Shown here in pieces: positions 38,264 through 50,277 of a stretch of 64,000 nt of DNA. Numbering within the stretch: the first letter of the stretch is position 1; each line of letters starts with the position of its first letter. Source of the DNA: Parasalinivibrio latis. Its GTDB lineage: Bacteria > Pseudomonadota > Gammaproteobacteria > Enterobacterales > Vibrionaceae. A program made the translations under genes and the position numbers. The notes under the pieces are model-generated. The model searched no databases. It saw only the letters and a program-made list of their open reading frames with translations, and was not told the DNA's origin. The stretch covers positions 806,001 to 870,000 of the forward strand of contig NZ_CP098813.1 in the NCBI RefSeq assembly GCF_036825535.1, read 5' to 3'.

Positions 38264-38382
38264 TTATACCCAAATCACTTCAAGGTGCGTGTTTTATAGC
38301 CATTGGATCGTCAAAACAGCACCTTGACTGACAGCCAATCAACTCTCGCTGAAACCTGCACCCTAAAGTGGTTTGGGTCTAT
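38264..38382. mobile_element. MITE/ERIC-like palindromic intergenic element
   Basis: About 119 bp bounded by imperfect terminal inverted repeats: TTATACCCAAATCACTT... at 38264-38288 and its complement-like GCACCCTAAAGTGG... at 38358-38382, with about 80% identity over 25 bp. An internal inverted repeat, CAAGGTGC (38281-38288) with GCACCTTG (38319-38326), is also present. There is no coding capacity. Size and organisation resemble miniature elements dispersed between genes in enterobacteria and vibrios. It lies 18 bp before the YCII gene and may affect its transcript. Copy number in the genome cannot be seen here. Confidence 0.6.
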
Positions 38383-38399
38383 TTACCAAGGAGGACTGG

Positions 38400-38750
38400 A
38401 TGAAATATGCATTGCTGATATACGGAAGCGAACAGTTTGTCTCTGAAATGACAGCTGAAGAAGGGGAAAAAATGCTTGAAAAGCACCTCTCCACGCGCGG
38501 GAAAATGGAAGCGTCCGGGGAGTTTGTGGGATCTGCCCGTCTGGAGCCAACGCATGATGCTGTCACAGTCAGTGCGGATGAAGACGGCTATCCGCTGGTA
38601 ACCGATGGCCCGTTTGCAGAAACCAAGGAACAGTTTCTTGGCTACTATGTGGTGGAATGTGAATCCATTGAAAAGGCAGCAGAATACGCAAAAGGACTGC
38701 CGTTGAAAAAACACAAGGTGGAAGTTCGTCCGATAGGATGGTGCTTATAG
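38400..38750 (+). CDS. YCII-related (DGPF-domain) protein
   Basis: 116 residues with AGGAGG six bases upstream. The signature DGPFAETKEQFLGYYVVECESIEKAAEYA is the YCII/DGPF core. MKYALLIYGSEQFVSEMTAEEGEKMLEKHL is the usual N-terminus, and the chain ends VEVRPIGW. The molecular activity of this dimeric fold is unknown. It is placed one base before an ECF42-type sigma factor, which is the standard gene pair for that sigma group, so it is probably its regulator or target. Confidence 0.88.
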   Translation: MKYALLIYGSEQFVSEMTAEEGEKMLEKHLSTRGKMEASGEFVGSARLEPTHDAVTVSADEDGYPLVTDGPFAETKEQFLGYYVVECESIEKAAEYAKGLPLKKHKVEVRPIGWCL

Positions 38751-38751
38751 G

Positions 38752-39996
38752 ATGGCAGGTCCTGAGCAAATCGAAGACATTTTAGCGCACTCAAGACCCC
38801 GCTTGATTGGTACGCTTTACCGACATCTCGGGGATTTTTCCCTTGCCGAAGATGTCTGGCAGGAAGCTGCGCTCAAGGCGTTTACCCAATGGCCGGAAGG
38901 TGGGTTGCCTGAACACCCCGAGGCTTGGTTGCTCACTGTTGCAAGGCACCGTGCCATTGATATCTTCCGGCGTGAAAAACGTATGGTGGCGTTTGAAGAA
39001 GGCGATGAGTGGAAGCTGCCAACTGATGATACCGACGATGAAGTGCTAATTTACCGGGATGATATCCTGAGACTGATGTTTATCTGCAGCCATGAGTCTC
39101 TGTCGGCAGAGCAGCAGGTATTGCTGGCACTCAATGCTATTGCGGGTTTCTCTTCACAGATATTAGCCCGCGCATTTATGACGTCACATGCCGCCATGGA
39201 GAAGCGCCTCAGCAGGTTGAAAAATACGGCGTTTCAGGCAGAGGTCCAGTGGGATGCCCCCTTTTTGGATTCCCGCAGGCAAAGTGCGGTAAAAGCGATG
39301 CTGTATTTGATGTTTAACGAGGGTTACGGCGGTGTAGAGAGTGAACCGGCGTTAAAAAACCGTATTTGTGAACAGGCCATTAACCTGATACGCCTGCTTA
39401 ACACCCTTTGCCCTGACCGCCCTGAAACACAAGGTTTACTCGCCCTTTGCCTGTTCAACCACAGCCGCCGCGATGCCCGTTGGGATGGGGATGGACGGTT
39501 GGTGTCACTGGACAATCAGGAACGCAAGTTGTGGGATCAATCAATGATTGCTGAAGCTCACGCATTGGTCCAGCATGCACTTACTCGAAGCCAGCCCGGA
39601 TATTATCTTCTTCAGGCATGTATATCGGGTATCCATGCAGCGGCTGTTTCCCCAGAGTTGACTGACTGGAAAGAGATTTTGCTGTTTTATGATTTGATGG
39701 AACTGCGTTATCCGTCCCCAGTGGTGTCCCTGAACAGATCGGTTGCGCTCGCCCATGTGGCTGGTGCTGAAAGGGCGCTGCCTTTAGTCACCGGTTTAGA
39801 GTCAAGGTTAAAAAATTACCCCTATTATTATTCGACGCTTGGCCATCTATATCAGATGAAAGGTGATTTAAATGGCGCTAAAAGTGCATTTTTATTAGCG
39901 AGAAAAGTTGTGTTAAATAAAAATGAAATCGAATTCCTGGATATGGAAATAGACAGAATTGAAAATGCGTCCAAACAAAAAAAGAGAAAATTGTGA
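38752..39996 (+). CDS. ECF42-type RNA polymerase sigma factor with C-terminal TPR-like domain
   Basis: 414 residues. The sigma-2 region (about 10-75) includes LIGTLYRHLGDFSLAEDVWQEAALKAFTQWP and LTVARHRAIDIFRRE. Sigma-4 (about 100-165) includes SAEQQVLLALNAIAGFSSQILARAFMTSHAAMEKRLSRLK. The remaining 240 residues (FNEGYGG, LLALCLFNHSRRDARWDGDGRLVSLDNQERKLWD, VVSLNRSVALAHVAGAERAL, YYYSTLGHLYQMKGDLNGAKSAF) are the C-terminal extension typical of ECF42. No anti-sigma gene is adjacent. The extension is thought to replace that control. The start lies one base after the YCII stop, so translation is coupled. Confidence 0.9.
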   Translation: MAGPEQIEDILAHSRPRLIGTLYRHLGDFSLAEDVWQEAALKAFTQWPEGGLPEHPEAWLLTVARHRAIDIFRREKRMVAFEEGDEWKLPTDDTDDEVLIYRDDILRLMFICSHESLSAEQQVLLALNAIAGFSSQILARAFMTSHAAMEKRLSRLKNTAFQAEVQWDAPFLDSRRQSAVKAMLYLMFNEGYGGVESEPALKNRICEQAINLIRLLNTLCPDRPETQGLLALCLFNHSRRDARWDGDGRLVSLDNQERKLWDQSMIAEAHALVQHALTRSQPGYYLLQACISGIHAAAVSPELTDWKEILLFYDLMELRYPSPVVSLNRSVALAHVAGAERALPLVTGLESRLKNYPYYYSTLGHLYQMKGDLNGAKSAFLLARKVVLNKNEIEFLDMEIDRIENASKQKKRKL

Positions 39997-40460
39997 ATCC
40001 AAGGAAGAGTCATTACCTTAACGGAATGTTAATAATATGTGGCTAGTGTTGTCTGGGGATGGCTTGGTGTTGAAGTTAGATGTTCTAATACTGGTATCAT
40101 ATGATATGAGTTGAAAAATCATATCGCTAACTTACTAATATATATAAAAATGCCGGAATGATTCCGGCAAAACGGATAGGTTGAAGCACAGCTGCACTTC
40201 TGAATTAAATGTAATTAAATAAAATTACAATCGAATTATAATCACAAAACAGAACTTGACTGTTTCAAAATTAAAACAGTCAGATAAAAATAGCCATGTT
40301 GTCTTGTTTTCTCTCCTGAATATTTACGCTGTGTTTAATAACACAGATATTAATAAAAGGTTTATTTACCTGATTTGGTAATTATAAATTGTATCTATGC
40401 GCATATCTTAGTATTAAAATGAATTAATATGAGTATATGGGCCAACATAAATGATGCGCG
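39997..40460. other. Noncoding AT-rich interval
   Basis: No open frame of interest. It is very AT-rich and holds one hairpin, TGCCGGAA-TGA-TTCCGGCA (40151-40169). The stretch is bounded by convergent genes, the sigma factor on the plus strand and the chemoreceptor on the minus strand. Confidence 0.6.
40146..40169 (-). terminator. Minus-strand hairpin terminator below the chemoreceptor gene
   Basis: TGCCGGAA pairs exactly with TTCCGGCA across a 3-base loop, followed on the minus strand by TTTTTATATA. It lies about 290 bp beyond the chemoreceptor stop codon. Confidence 0.65.
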
Positions 40461-43388
40461 CTAAAAGCTGGGCCAATATTCACCATCCTCAGAGTCATCA
40501 AACCTTGGTGAGATCGGCTGTTCAGTATTGACACTCTCAGCTTTTACTTTTTTATTTTTGCGCTTTTTCTTACTGTGTTTTGTATCTGGGACCAAACGGG
40601 CTTCTTTATCATCTTTGATCGTAAAGAAGCGAACTATCTCACTCATATCTTCTGACTGAGCCTGCATGGTTTCGCTCGCGGTCGTGGCCTGCTGAACCAA
40701 AGCTGCGTTTTGCTGGGTCATGGCATCCATGCGCGCAATGACTTCATTGACTTGTTCAATACCCACACTCTGTTCTTGGGCTGCGTTAGAGATTTCAGCC
40801 ATCTTTCGCTGAACTTCCTCGACTGTTTTGACTATTTCAGTCAGGGTCTTTCCTGACTCATTGACCAACGATGCACCACCTTCCACCTTAAGGTTGCTGT
40901 CTTCGATCAGGTCTTTTATCTGTTTTGCGGCGGATGCTGAGCGTTGTGCAAGGTTTCGGACTTCGCCGGCAACCACGGCAAATCCTCGGCCCTGTTCTCC
41001 CGCCCTGGCAGCCTCAACAGCTGCATTTAGTGCCAGCAAGTTGGTTTGGAAAGCGATCTCGTCAATAACACTGATAATATTGGATATTTTTGCGCTGGCT
41101 GCACTGATATCTTCCATTGCAGTGATAGTGCGGGAGATGACCTCTCCTCCCTCCCTGGCTTTTATACTGGCAGCTTCGCTGAGAGAGTTGGCGGTAAGGG
41201 CATTTTCAGCACTTTGACGGACGGTGCCTGTCATCTGTTCCATGCTGGAGGCGGTTTGTTGTAACGCAGCGGATTGCGCCTCTGTACGTTCACTGAGGTC
41301 ACGGTTCCCAGTGGCTATTTCATTGGAAGAATTGGTAACGGTTGAGACATTTTCACGAATGTTGGCGATGACTTCAGTTAAGCGATCACTGGTGCTGTTT
41401 GCATCGTCTTTAAGCTGGCCTAACCGGCCCTTATAGTCGCGTTTAATACGCTTGGTGAGATCACCTCTAGCCATAGCACTGAAAATGCGCTGCATATCGA
41501 TCACCGCTTCTTCGATTGTGGACGAGAGGTTGTTTAACCCTGTTGTCAAAGTGAGGAAGAAACCGTCTTTGCCGTCAACAGAAACACGTTTTGAAAAGTC
41601 TCCCCGACTGGCCGATTCAATAACTTTGTCAATTTCCCTTTCTATTTCCACTTCTGCGGTACGGTCAGTCCACTCCACTACGGTGCCAAGCCGTTCACCT
41701 TTTTTGTTGAGTATAGGGTTGGCGGTCAGACCCATAATAAGGTTTCCAACGGCGAATTCGGTATAGTGTGTATCAGAGAGGTTACTGAGAATCTCCCTTT
41801 GGAGCTCTGGATGTTGGTGGAAGATATCTATAGGCTGTCCAAGGATACTTGAAGCTTCAAAATCTGGAATCAAAGCAGCGAAATCATTTGAAGCTTCTTC
41901 CAGCATGGTCAGTGAGGCTCGGTTGATATAAATAATGTTGTGGCTGGTATCGGTGATCATTGTATTGGTTGAAACATTATCCAGCGCTTGCCTTACCCGG
42001 GCGTTTTCTTCCACAATCAGCTTTGAACGTGCTTCAGTTTCTTTCTTATTGCGCTCTATTTGCTCAACATTTTCCAATGATGTATTCGTCGCATCTTTAA
42101 TATGAAGCAGGTCTCCTTTCAGCTCTGCATCTATTCTTTTGCTGAAGTCGCCATTCGCCAAGCTTTCCATTACCTTTTTAATCTGGACGACAGCAGTTTG
42201 GGTTGTCTCCATTAGTGTATTTACGGCAGCGGCTGATTGGCCAATTTCGTCTGAACTGCGTACTTTCATCCTGACACTGTAGTCACCGTCCTCGGCTGCT
42301 TTTAGCAGATTGCGGGTAAGTTCAGAAATAGGGCCGGTAACCGATCGGGTGAAAAGAATGGCAATGGTAATCACCGAAATAACTGCAATGGTGATAATTA
42401 AGCCAATCTGTTCACGTAATAATGTGACAGGAGCAAAAGCTTCTGACTCGTTAACTTCGGCGATTAACGCCCAGGAATCGTCGCCAACCTTTACGGGGGT
42501 GTAGGCCGATAGCACGGTCGTATCCATGTAGTCTTTGATGATTCCATCACCTGTCTCCCCGAGAATTGCTGCGTTGGATGCGACTGTGTCAACAGAGCCG
42601 GTTGAGGGGGAAACAAATGATGCTAACACTGAGTGAGTGTCAGGAGAGAGAGAGGAATCTGAACGCATGAGCCTGTCTGGCCCGACAAGGTACGTCTCCC
42701 CCGTTTCACCCATACCGGTGCGTTCGGACATAATGCTGTTGATAGTGTTCAATGACAGTCGCAACACGACAACAGCTGTTATTTCACCACTCAGATTGGT
42801 TACCGGGGAGGCGATATAGGCCGCAGGTTCGCCATCCAACTCGATATAGCGGGAAAAGTCCTCTATGACAACCTCACGGTTTTCAAGCGTTTTTCGCCAG
42901 ACTTGGGCGAGTCCGCTTTCCTCAAAATCGCCGTTCTTCAGATTGGCACCAAGATCCTCGTTACGGGTTGCACTGAATATGACGTGGCCGTTGTCGGAGG
43001 TGATTATGTAAAGGTCTTCATATCCATAAACATCCACGTAGTTAAGTAAAGTTAATCCCCCGACCCAGATTTCTTCGTATTCAAAGGAGTTAACAAAAAA
43101 CGACTCGTCACTTTGGACCTCTTCGTCAATTTCATAAAACTTGAGTAATCGCCGCATTTTTTTGACATCTTCACTTCCCGCCAGGATGCGGATATCGTCA
43201 AATGCCCGTTCGAAATAGCCTTCTATCTGGCTTTTTTTAATCTCCCGCAAACTAACAAGCTGGGCGAACGCCTGGGCTTTCAGAGATGAGCTGGATTGCG
43301 ACAATGAAATCTGCCCTATTACCAGAACAGGAACTAAACCAACAAGTAGAAAAATAAGCAGCAGTTTGGCGCGAATTTTCAGGGTCAT
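40461..43388 (-). CDS. Large methyl-accepting chemotaxis protein (Cache - HAMP x2 - PAS - HAMP x2 - MCP)
   Basis: 975 residues. TM1 is about 8-28, the periplasmic double-Cache-like sensor about 40-320 and TM2 about 327-347. Cytoplasmic HAMP-like units contain GDYSVRM (368), GDFSKRI (413), GDFSKRV (596) and GDLTKRI (642). A PAS domain at about 465-580 sits between the second and third. The kinase-control tip is EIAFQTNLLALNAAVEAARA (about 777-796). The C-terminus is highly basic (KKKRKNKKVK) then acidic, without a CheR/CheB pentapeptide. It lies 41 bp after a binding protein gene on the same strand, which may supply its ligand. AGGAA precedes the start. Confidence 0.92.
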   Translation of the reverse strand: MTLKIRAKLLLIFLLVGLVPVLVIGQISLSQSSSSLKAQAFAQLVSLREIKKSQIEGYFERAFDDIRILAGSEDVKKMRRLLKFYEIDEEVQSDESFFVNSFEYEEIWVGGLTLLNYVDVYGYEDLYIITSDNGHVIFSATRNEDLGANLKNGDFEESGLAQVWRKTLENREVVIEDFSRYIELDGEPAAYIASPVTNLSGEITAVVVLRLSLNTINSIMSERTGMGETGETYLVGPDRLMRSDSSLSPDTHSVLASFVSPSTGSVDTVASNAAILGETGDGIIKDYMDTTVLSAYTPVKVGDDSWALIAEVNESEAFAPVTLLREQIGLIITIAVISVITIAILFTRSVTGPISELTRNLLKAAEDGDYSVRMKVRSSDEIGQSAAAVNTLMETTQTAVVQIKKVMESLANGDFSKRIDAELKGDLLHIKDATNTSLENVEQIERNKKETEARSKLIVEENARVRQALDNVSTNTMITDTSHNIIYINRASLTMLEEASNDFAALIPDFEASSILGQPIDIFHQHPELQREILSNLSDTHYTEFAVGNLIMGLTANPILNKKGERLGTVVEWTDRTAEVEIEREIDKVIESASRGDFSKRVSVDGKDGFFLTLTTGLNNLSSTIEEAVIDMQRIFSAMARGDLTKRIKRDYKGRLGQLKDDANSTSDRLTEVIANIRENVSTVTNSSNEIATGNRDLSERTEAQSAALQQTASSMEQMTGTVRQSAENALTANSLSEAASIKAREGGEVISRTITAMEDISAASAKISNIISVIDEIAFQTNLLALNAAVEAARAGEQGRGFAVVAGEVRNLAQRSASAAKQIKDLIEDSNLKVEGGASLVNESGKTLTEIVKTVEEVQRKMAEISNAAQEQSVGIEQVNEVIARMDAMTQQNAALVQQATTASETMQAQSEDMSEIVRFFTIKDDKEARLVPDTKHSKKKRKNKKVKAESVNTEQPISPRFDDSEDGEYWPSF

Positions 43389-43429
43389 AATTTCCTGCTC
43401 CGTTGCCTGTCAGTAAGAAGACTCGGCTA

Positions 43430-44989
43430 TTACTTTTTTACCGACCAGTGTTCGTCAGTAACTTCAATTTCCCACAACGGCATTGTTGCCATTCTGTATG
43501 GGGCGTATTCCACTTCTTTGTTAACCGCCAATACTTTGTTGGGGGCAGGTACGAACAACATGTAGCCGTTGTCATAAACGTGACGCATGATTTTTTCTGT
43601 AACGACTGTGAATTGCTCTGTTCCCACCGTCTCTCGGAACATTTCTTCAATGTAGCCGTCCAGAGTTGGATCAGGAAAAATGGTGCTCCAGTAATTGTGG
43701 GTGCGGTAAACGATGAAAGCTGACCAGGGATGGTTGTAATACCAATCATCATCCCCCCAAACGAGGAGATCCCAATCCTCAGAATTTTGTCCGGCATTGG
43801 TGGAAAGAAGCTGGTTGAATATATCTTTCTCGCTTGACGTGATTTCAAAGTTCAGGGAGACGCCGACCTTTCTCAGGTCACGTGCGATGCCTTTCCAGAT
43901 AAACATAAAGCGGTCCTGGGTGAGCACCTTAAGCTCAAGCCCGTCGAGAATACCTTTCAGTTCTTCTCGGATGGACTTGGGATCCTGAACCTCAGAATAG
44001 GGCTTCAGGGTCTTAACAACTTCTGACACTCCCGGATAGAGGGGGGCTGCAAGTGTCGGCTTTAACTGACCTTCACCATCAAAATATTTACTGAGCAGTT
44101 TGGACTGATCGATGGCGCGGTTCAGCGCTACCCGCACCTCTTTGTTCAGCAGTTTTTGATTGCCATTGCGAAGATTCATATGAATAGCGATGTTGTTTGT
44201 GGACGGTGCGGAAACCAGGTTAGTAAATGGAGAATCATTCACCCTTACCTTTTCAGAAAACGGTGCGGGCATAATGTCCAGTTTGCCTTCGTTGTCGAGG
44301 ATCATTTCCATCGCAATGTCTGATTGAAGCTCGGTGTAAATCGTAACTTTTTCAACGTTAGGGTAATCGGAATTCCAGTAATTTGGGTTAGCCACCAATA
44401 CTGCCTTCGAAGTTTGTCTATCCCCTTCGATATAGCCTTCCTTCAAGATGTAAGGCCCCAGCCCATAAGGGCCGGCCTCAGCAAGATTGGGACATGTTGC
44501 TTTCCCGTTCCAGCCAAACTTTTTCAGGTAAGTTTCGGTATAAAACTGGATCCAGATAGCATCATTTAAAAACTGTCCGTATTTTTCCTTGAGATGAAAG
44601 CGTACGGTGTAATCGTCTATTTTCTCGACCCTGTCATAGACGGAGTCTATTTTGGTGAACAGAAAAGGCTTTTTCTTGAAATAAGCCATATTCATAAGAA
44701 CAGCATCGGCGTTGAATGCGGTTCCGTCCTGGAATTTGACACCTTTTCTCAGGGTGAACTCATAGGTCCGTTCATCAACCTTCACGTGGTTGGTAGCCAT
44801 GTCATAATCCCAGCCACGTTCATTGTTGGCTGGTTTGAGCAATGCTCCGTTAATAGAATGCGACACAACTATGTAAGGCAGGCTGGGAATAAATACTTTG
44901 ATATGAGAGCCTGGAACCGGGGCGGCGACAGCGCTGGCAGTGACAATAGAGCACACAGAAATGCATAAAGCCAGGACCGCAGCACGCAT
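43430..44989 (-). CDS. Family 5 extracellular solute-binding protein (peptide/nickel/opine type)
   Basis: 519 residues with a signal peptide of about 22 residues (MRAAVLALCISVCSIVTASAV-AA). The SBP_bac_5 pattern is clear: LLKPANNERGWDYDMATNHVKVDERTYEFTLRKGVKFQDGTAFNADAVLMNMAYF, LGPYILKEGYIEGDRQTSKAVLVANPNYW and NKEVRVALNRAIDQSKLLSKYF. No permease or ATPase genes accompany it, which suggests a receptor role. It is paired with the chemoreceptor downstream. The ligand, perhaps a peptide, opine or sugar oligomer, is not predictable. GGGGAGG sits seven bases before the start. Confidence 0.88.
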   Translation of the reverse strand: MRAAVLALCISVCSIVTASAVAAPVPGSHIKVFIPSLPYIVVSHSINGALLKPANNERGWDYDMATNHVKVDERTYEFTLRKGVKFQDGTAFNADAVLMNMAYFKKKPFLFTKIDSVYDRVEKIDDYTVRFHLKEKYGQFLNDAIWIQFYTETYLKKFGWNGKATCPNLAEAGPYGLGPYILKEGYIEGDRQTSKAVLVANPNYWNSDYPNVEKVTIYTELQSDIAMEMILDNEGKLDIMPAPFSEKVRVNDSPFTNLVSAPSTNNIAIHMNLRNGNQKLLNKEVRVALNRAIDQSKLLSKYFDGEGQLKPTLAAPLYPGVSEVVKTLKPYSEVQDPKSIREELKGILDGLELKVLTQDRFMFIWKGIARDLRKVGVSLNFEITSSEKDIFNQLLSTNAGQNSEDWDLLVWGDDDWYYNHPWSAFIVYRTHNYWSTIFPDPTLDGYIEEMFRETVGTEQFTVVTEKIMRHVYDNGYMLFVPAPNKVLAVNKEVEYAPYRMATMPLWEIEVTDEHWSVKK

Positions 44990-45160
44990 ACATTAACCTC
45001 CCCTAGATGATACGCAACACCCATGTAATAAACATGAATCATGTGAAACATATTTGGCACACTTAGTTTCAGTGTAGAAAAGATTCTGGGCTATGTAGGC
45101 TGAGCCTCTGAAAAGGCAGTAAAAACCCGAAACAAAATACGTGATTTCCACTGGTAGTAA

Positions 45161-45171
45161 ATTTTAGTAAA
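45161..45171. promoter_or_regulatory. TTTTAGTAAAA palindrome upstream of ebgR
   Basis: This 11-bp palindrome is matched by TTTTACTAAAA before ebgA (46570-46580). The two are reverse complements and 39 bp before ebgA, about 100 bp before ebgR. They are candidate EbgR operators. Confidence 0.5.
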
Positions 45172-45273
45172 AATCGTTAGAGTAATTTTGAGTTTTACCA
45201 AGGATACCTTTAAGGGATTAGGCTGCCCGGATGGCTTTCACCAAGAAAGGGAGCTAAAGGGTTTGGAGGATAA

Positions 45274-46272
45274 ATGGCAACACTGAAAGAGATTGCGCAG
45301 GAAGCCGGTGTTTCCCTGGCGACAGTCTCACGCATTCTGAACGAAGATCCGACGCTGAGCGTGAAAGAAGAAACCAAGCGCCGGATTATCGAGATAGCAG
45401 AAAAGCTGGAATACACCCCGGCGGGCTCCCGGCACAAAAAAGAGAACCGAAAAAAGGCTGCCGCTAACACGCATTGTTTCCTCGCTGTGTTCAATTACAG
45501 CCAGGATTTGGAATTTAACGATCCCTACTACCTCGCTATTCGCCACGGTATTGAAACCCAGTGCAAGGCCTTGGGGGTCGATCTTGAAACTTGCTACTCA
45601 GGCGAGTTGGACCACATTGACAAGCTGGTGGACGGCGCGTTGGTTGTATCCCTGGCTTCACCAGAAACCATTGAAGATGTCCGCCGCCTGACGCCTCATT
45701 TGGTCTATATAGACCATACCGATTACGGCCAAGCGATGGATTCTGTCGACATCGACCTGACCCGCATTGCCAAAGAAGTGGTGAATTTTTTCATTGACCA
45801 AGGGTACGGGCGCATCGGGTATATCGGCGGGCAGGACAGCCATGAAACCCCCGATATCCGTGAGCAGGCATTTGCAGAATATGGTGGCCTGAAAGGGGTA
45901 GTGGCTGAGTCAGATATTCTGCGCGGTAACTTTACCAGCCAGTCCGGGTATGAGCTTGCTAAAACTATGCTGGATGGGGATTATCCGCAGGCGCTGTTTG
46001 TTGCTTCTGACTCCATTGCTATCGGTGTGTTGCGCGCAATTCACGAAAAAGGCCTGCGTATTCCTGACGATATTTCCCTGCTCAGTGTGAACGACATCCC
46101 TACAGCAAAGTTTACGGTACCGTCCCTTTCAACGTTTCGTATCCATTCTGAGCTGATGGGGTGCCAGGGGGTCAACCTGCTGGTGGAACGCTGCCGGGAC
46201 AATCGTACGACACCCCTTAACGTGTTTGTGCCGAGTGAACTTATTCTGCGCGGAACCACCAAAGCAGCGTAA
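45274..46272 (+). CDS. ebgR: LacI family repressor EbgR
   Basis: 332 residues. LacI HTH and hinge (about 1-60) begin MATLKEIAQEAGVSLATVSRILNEDPTLSVKEETKRRIIEIAEKLEY, near-identical in pattern to E. coli EbgR. The effector domain keeps EFNDPYYLAIRHGIETQCKALG, DSVDIDLTRIAKEVVNFFIDQGYGRIGYIGGQDS, ADIREQAFAEYG-like and FVASDSIAIGVLRAIHEKGLRIPDDISLLSVNDIPTAKFTVPSLSTFRIHSELMG. It represses the beta-galactosidase operon just downstream. A terminator at 46292-46316 separates the two, so ebgR has its own transcript. GGAGG precedes the ATG. Confidence 0.94.
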   Translation: MATLKEIAQEAGVSLATVSRILNEDPTLSVKEETKRRIIEIAEKLEYTPAGSRHKKENRKKAAANTHCFLAVFNYSQDLEFNDPYYLAIRHGIETQCKALGVDLETCYSGELDHIDKLVDGALVVSLASPETIEDVRRLTPHLVYIDHTDYGQAMDSVDIDLTRIAKEVVNFFIDQGYGRIGYIGGQDSHETPDIREQAFAEYGGLKGVVAESDILRGNFTSQSGYELAKTMLDGDYPQALFVASDSIAIGVLRAIHEKGLRIPDDISLLSVNDIPTAKFTVPSLSTFRIHSELMGCQGVNLLVERCRDNRTTPLNVFVPSELILRGTTKAA

Positions 46273-46291
46273 AGCTTTGCTCAACTAACCC

Positions 46292-46316
46292 GCCCGCCAT
46301 TTGAGCGGGCTTTTTT
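46292..46316 (+). terminator. ebgR terminator
   Basis: GCCCGC (46292-46297) pairs with GCGGGC (46305-46310) and is followed by six T, 20 bp after the ebgR stop. Confidence 0.9.
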
Positions 46317-46549
46317 GTTTCAGGCGTCATAGTTCCCCCTCTCATTGGCTCCATTCTGTTCTTCTTTCCGTTATTTGAAATCTATAACACGTTCTAAATG
46401 TGCTTGTTTTAACTGGTTTTATTGAATTTTACCTTTATTAAAAAACATGATGGTGATCGCCTAAATTCAGGCGAATCCGGGTGTATTTTGCCGAGAGCTT
46501 CACAGGTTAAAACAAGGGCATGTGATCAAGTTAAAAAAGCAAAATTTAA

Positions 46550-49720
<3,171 letters not shown>

Positions 49721-50173
49721 ATGCAAGTGCTAGAAAGCCTGAACCAGTTCAAGACCGTCTACCGGAACGGCCGTAAATGGCAGCGTTGTGCAGAAGCCAT
49801 TGCCAATACCGGCAATATCCGTGACGGCGTGTTCCATTCCATCGGTGATTCACTGGTGTACATGGTGGAGGACGGGGTAGCGAAAGAGACAGAACGTTTC
49901 GTCGGCACCCGCCGATACCTCGACGTAATTTACTACCTCGACGGTCACGAGACCATTGAGGTAGCAGATAAGGAAGCACTTACCAATGTGCAGGCCTATC
50001 AGGATGAAACCGACCGCGAGTATTTCACCGGTACCGGTGAAAAAGTTGAAGTCGGGGAAGGCCAGGTACTGATATTTGATACCAACAAAGCCTACCGCTT
50101 CCACGGTGACAACCGGGTGCGAAAGGTGGTGCTGAAAGTGACCATCGAAGACGGATACTTCCTCAATAAATAA
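49721..50173 (+). CDS. ebgC: Beta-galactosidase subunit beta EbgC
   Basis: 150 residues (149 in E. coli). Shared pattern includes QFKTVYRNGRKWQRCAEAIANTGNIRDGVFHSIGDSLVYMVED, FVGTRRYLDVIYYLDGHETIEVADKE, DETDREYF-like and KVVLKVTIEDGYFLNK. This YhcH/YjgK/YiaL-family beta barrel is required for full EbgA activity. It starts directly after the ebgA stop codon, so it is translationally coupled. Confidence 0.95.
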   Translation: MQVLESLNQFKTVYRNGRKWQRCAEAIANTGNIRDGVFHSIGDSLVYMVEDGVAKETERFVGTRRYLDVIYYLDGHETIEVADKEALTNVQAYQDETDREYFTGTGEKVEVGEGQVLIFDTNKAYRFHGDNRVRKVVLKVTIEDGYFLNK

Positions 50174-50277
50174 AGCCCTCGGCGCCGGTTAAGGCCGGTA
50201 CCTGATTAAAACAATAAGGGCGGTCGGTGAACCTGATCGCCCACCCTACAATAAAACGTGATTCACAGGAGTGCCTC

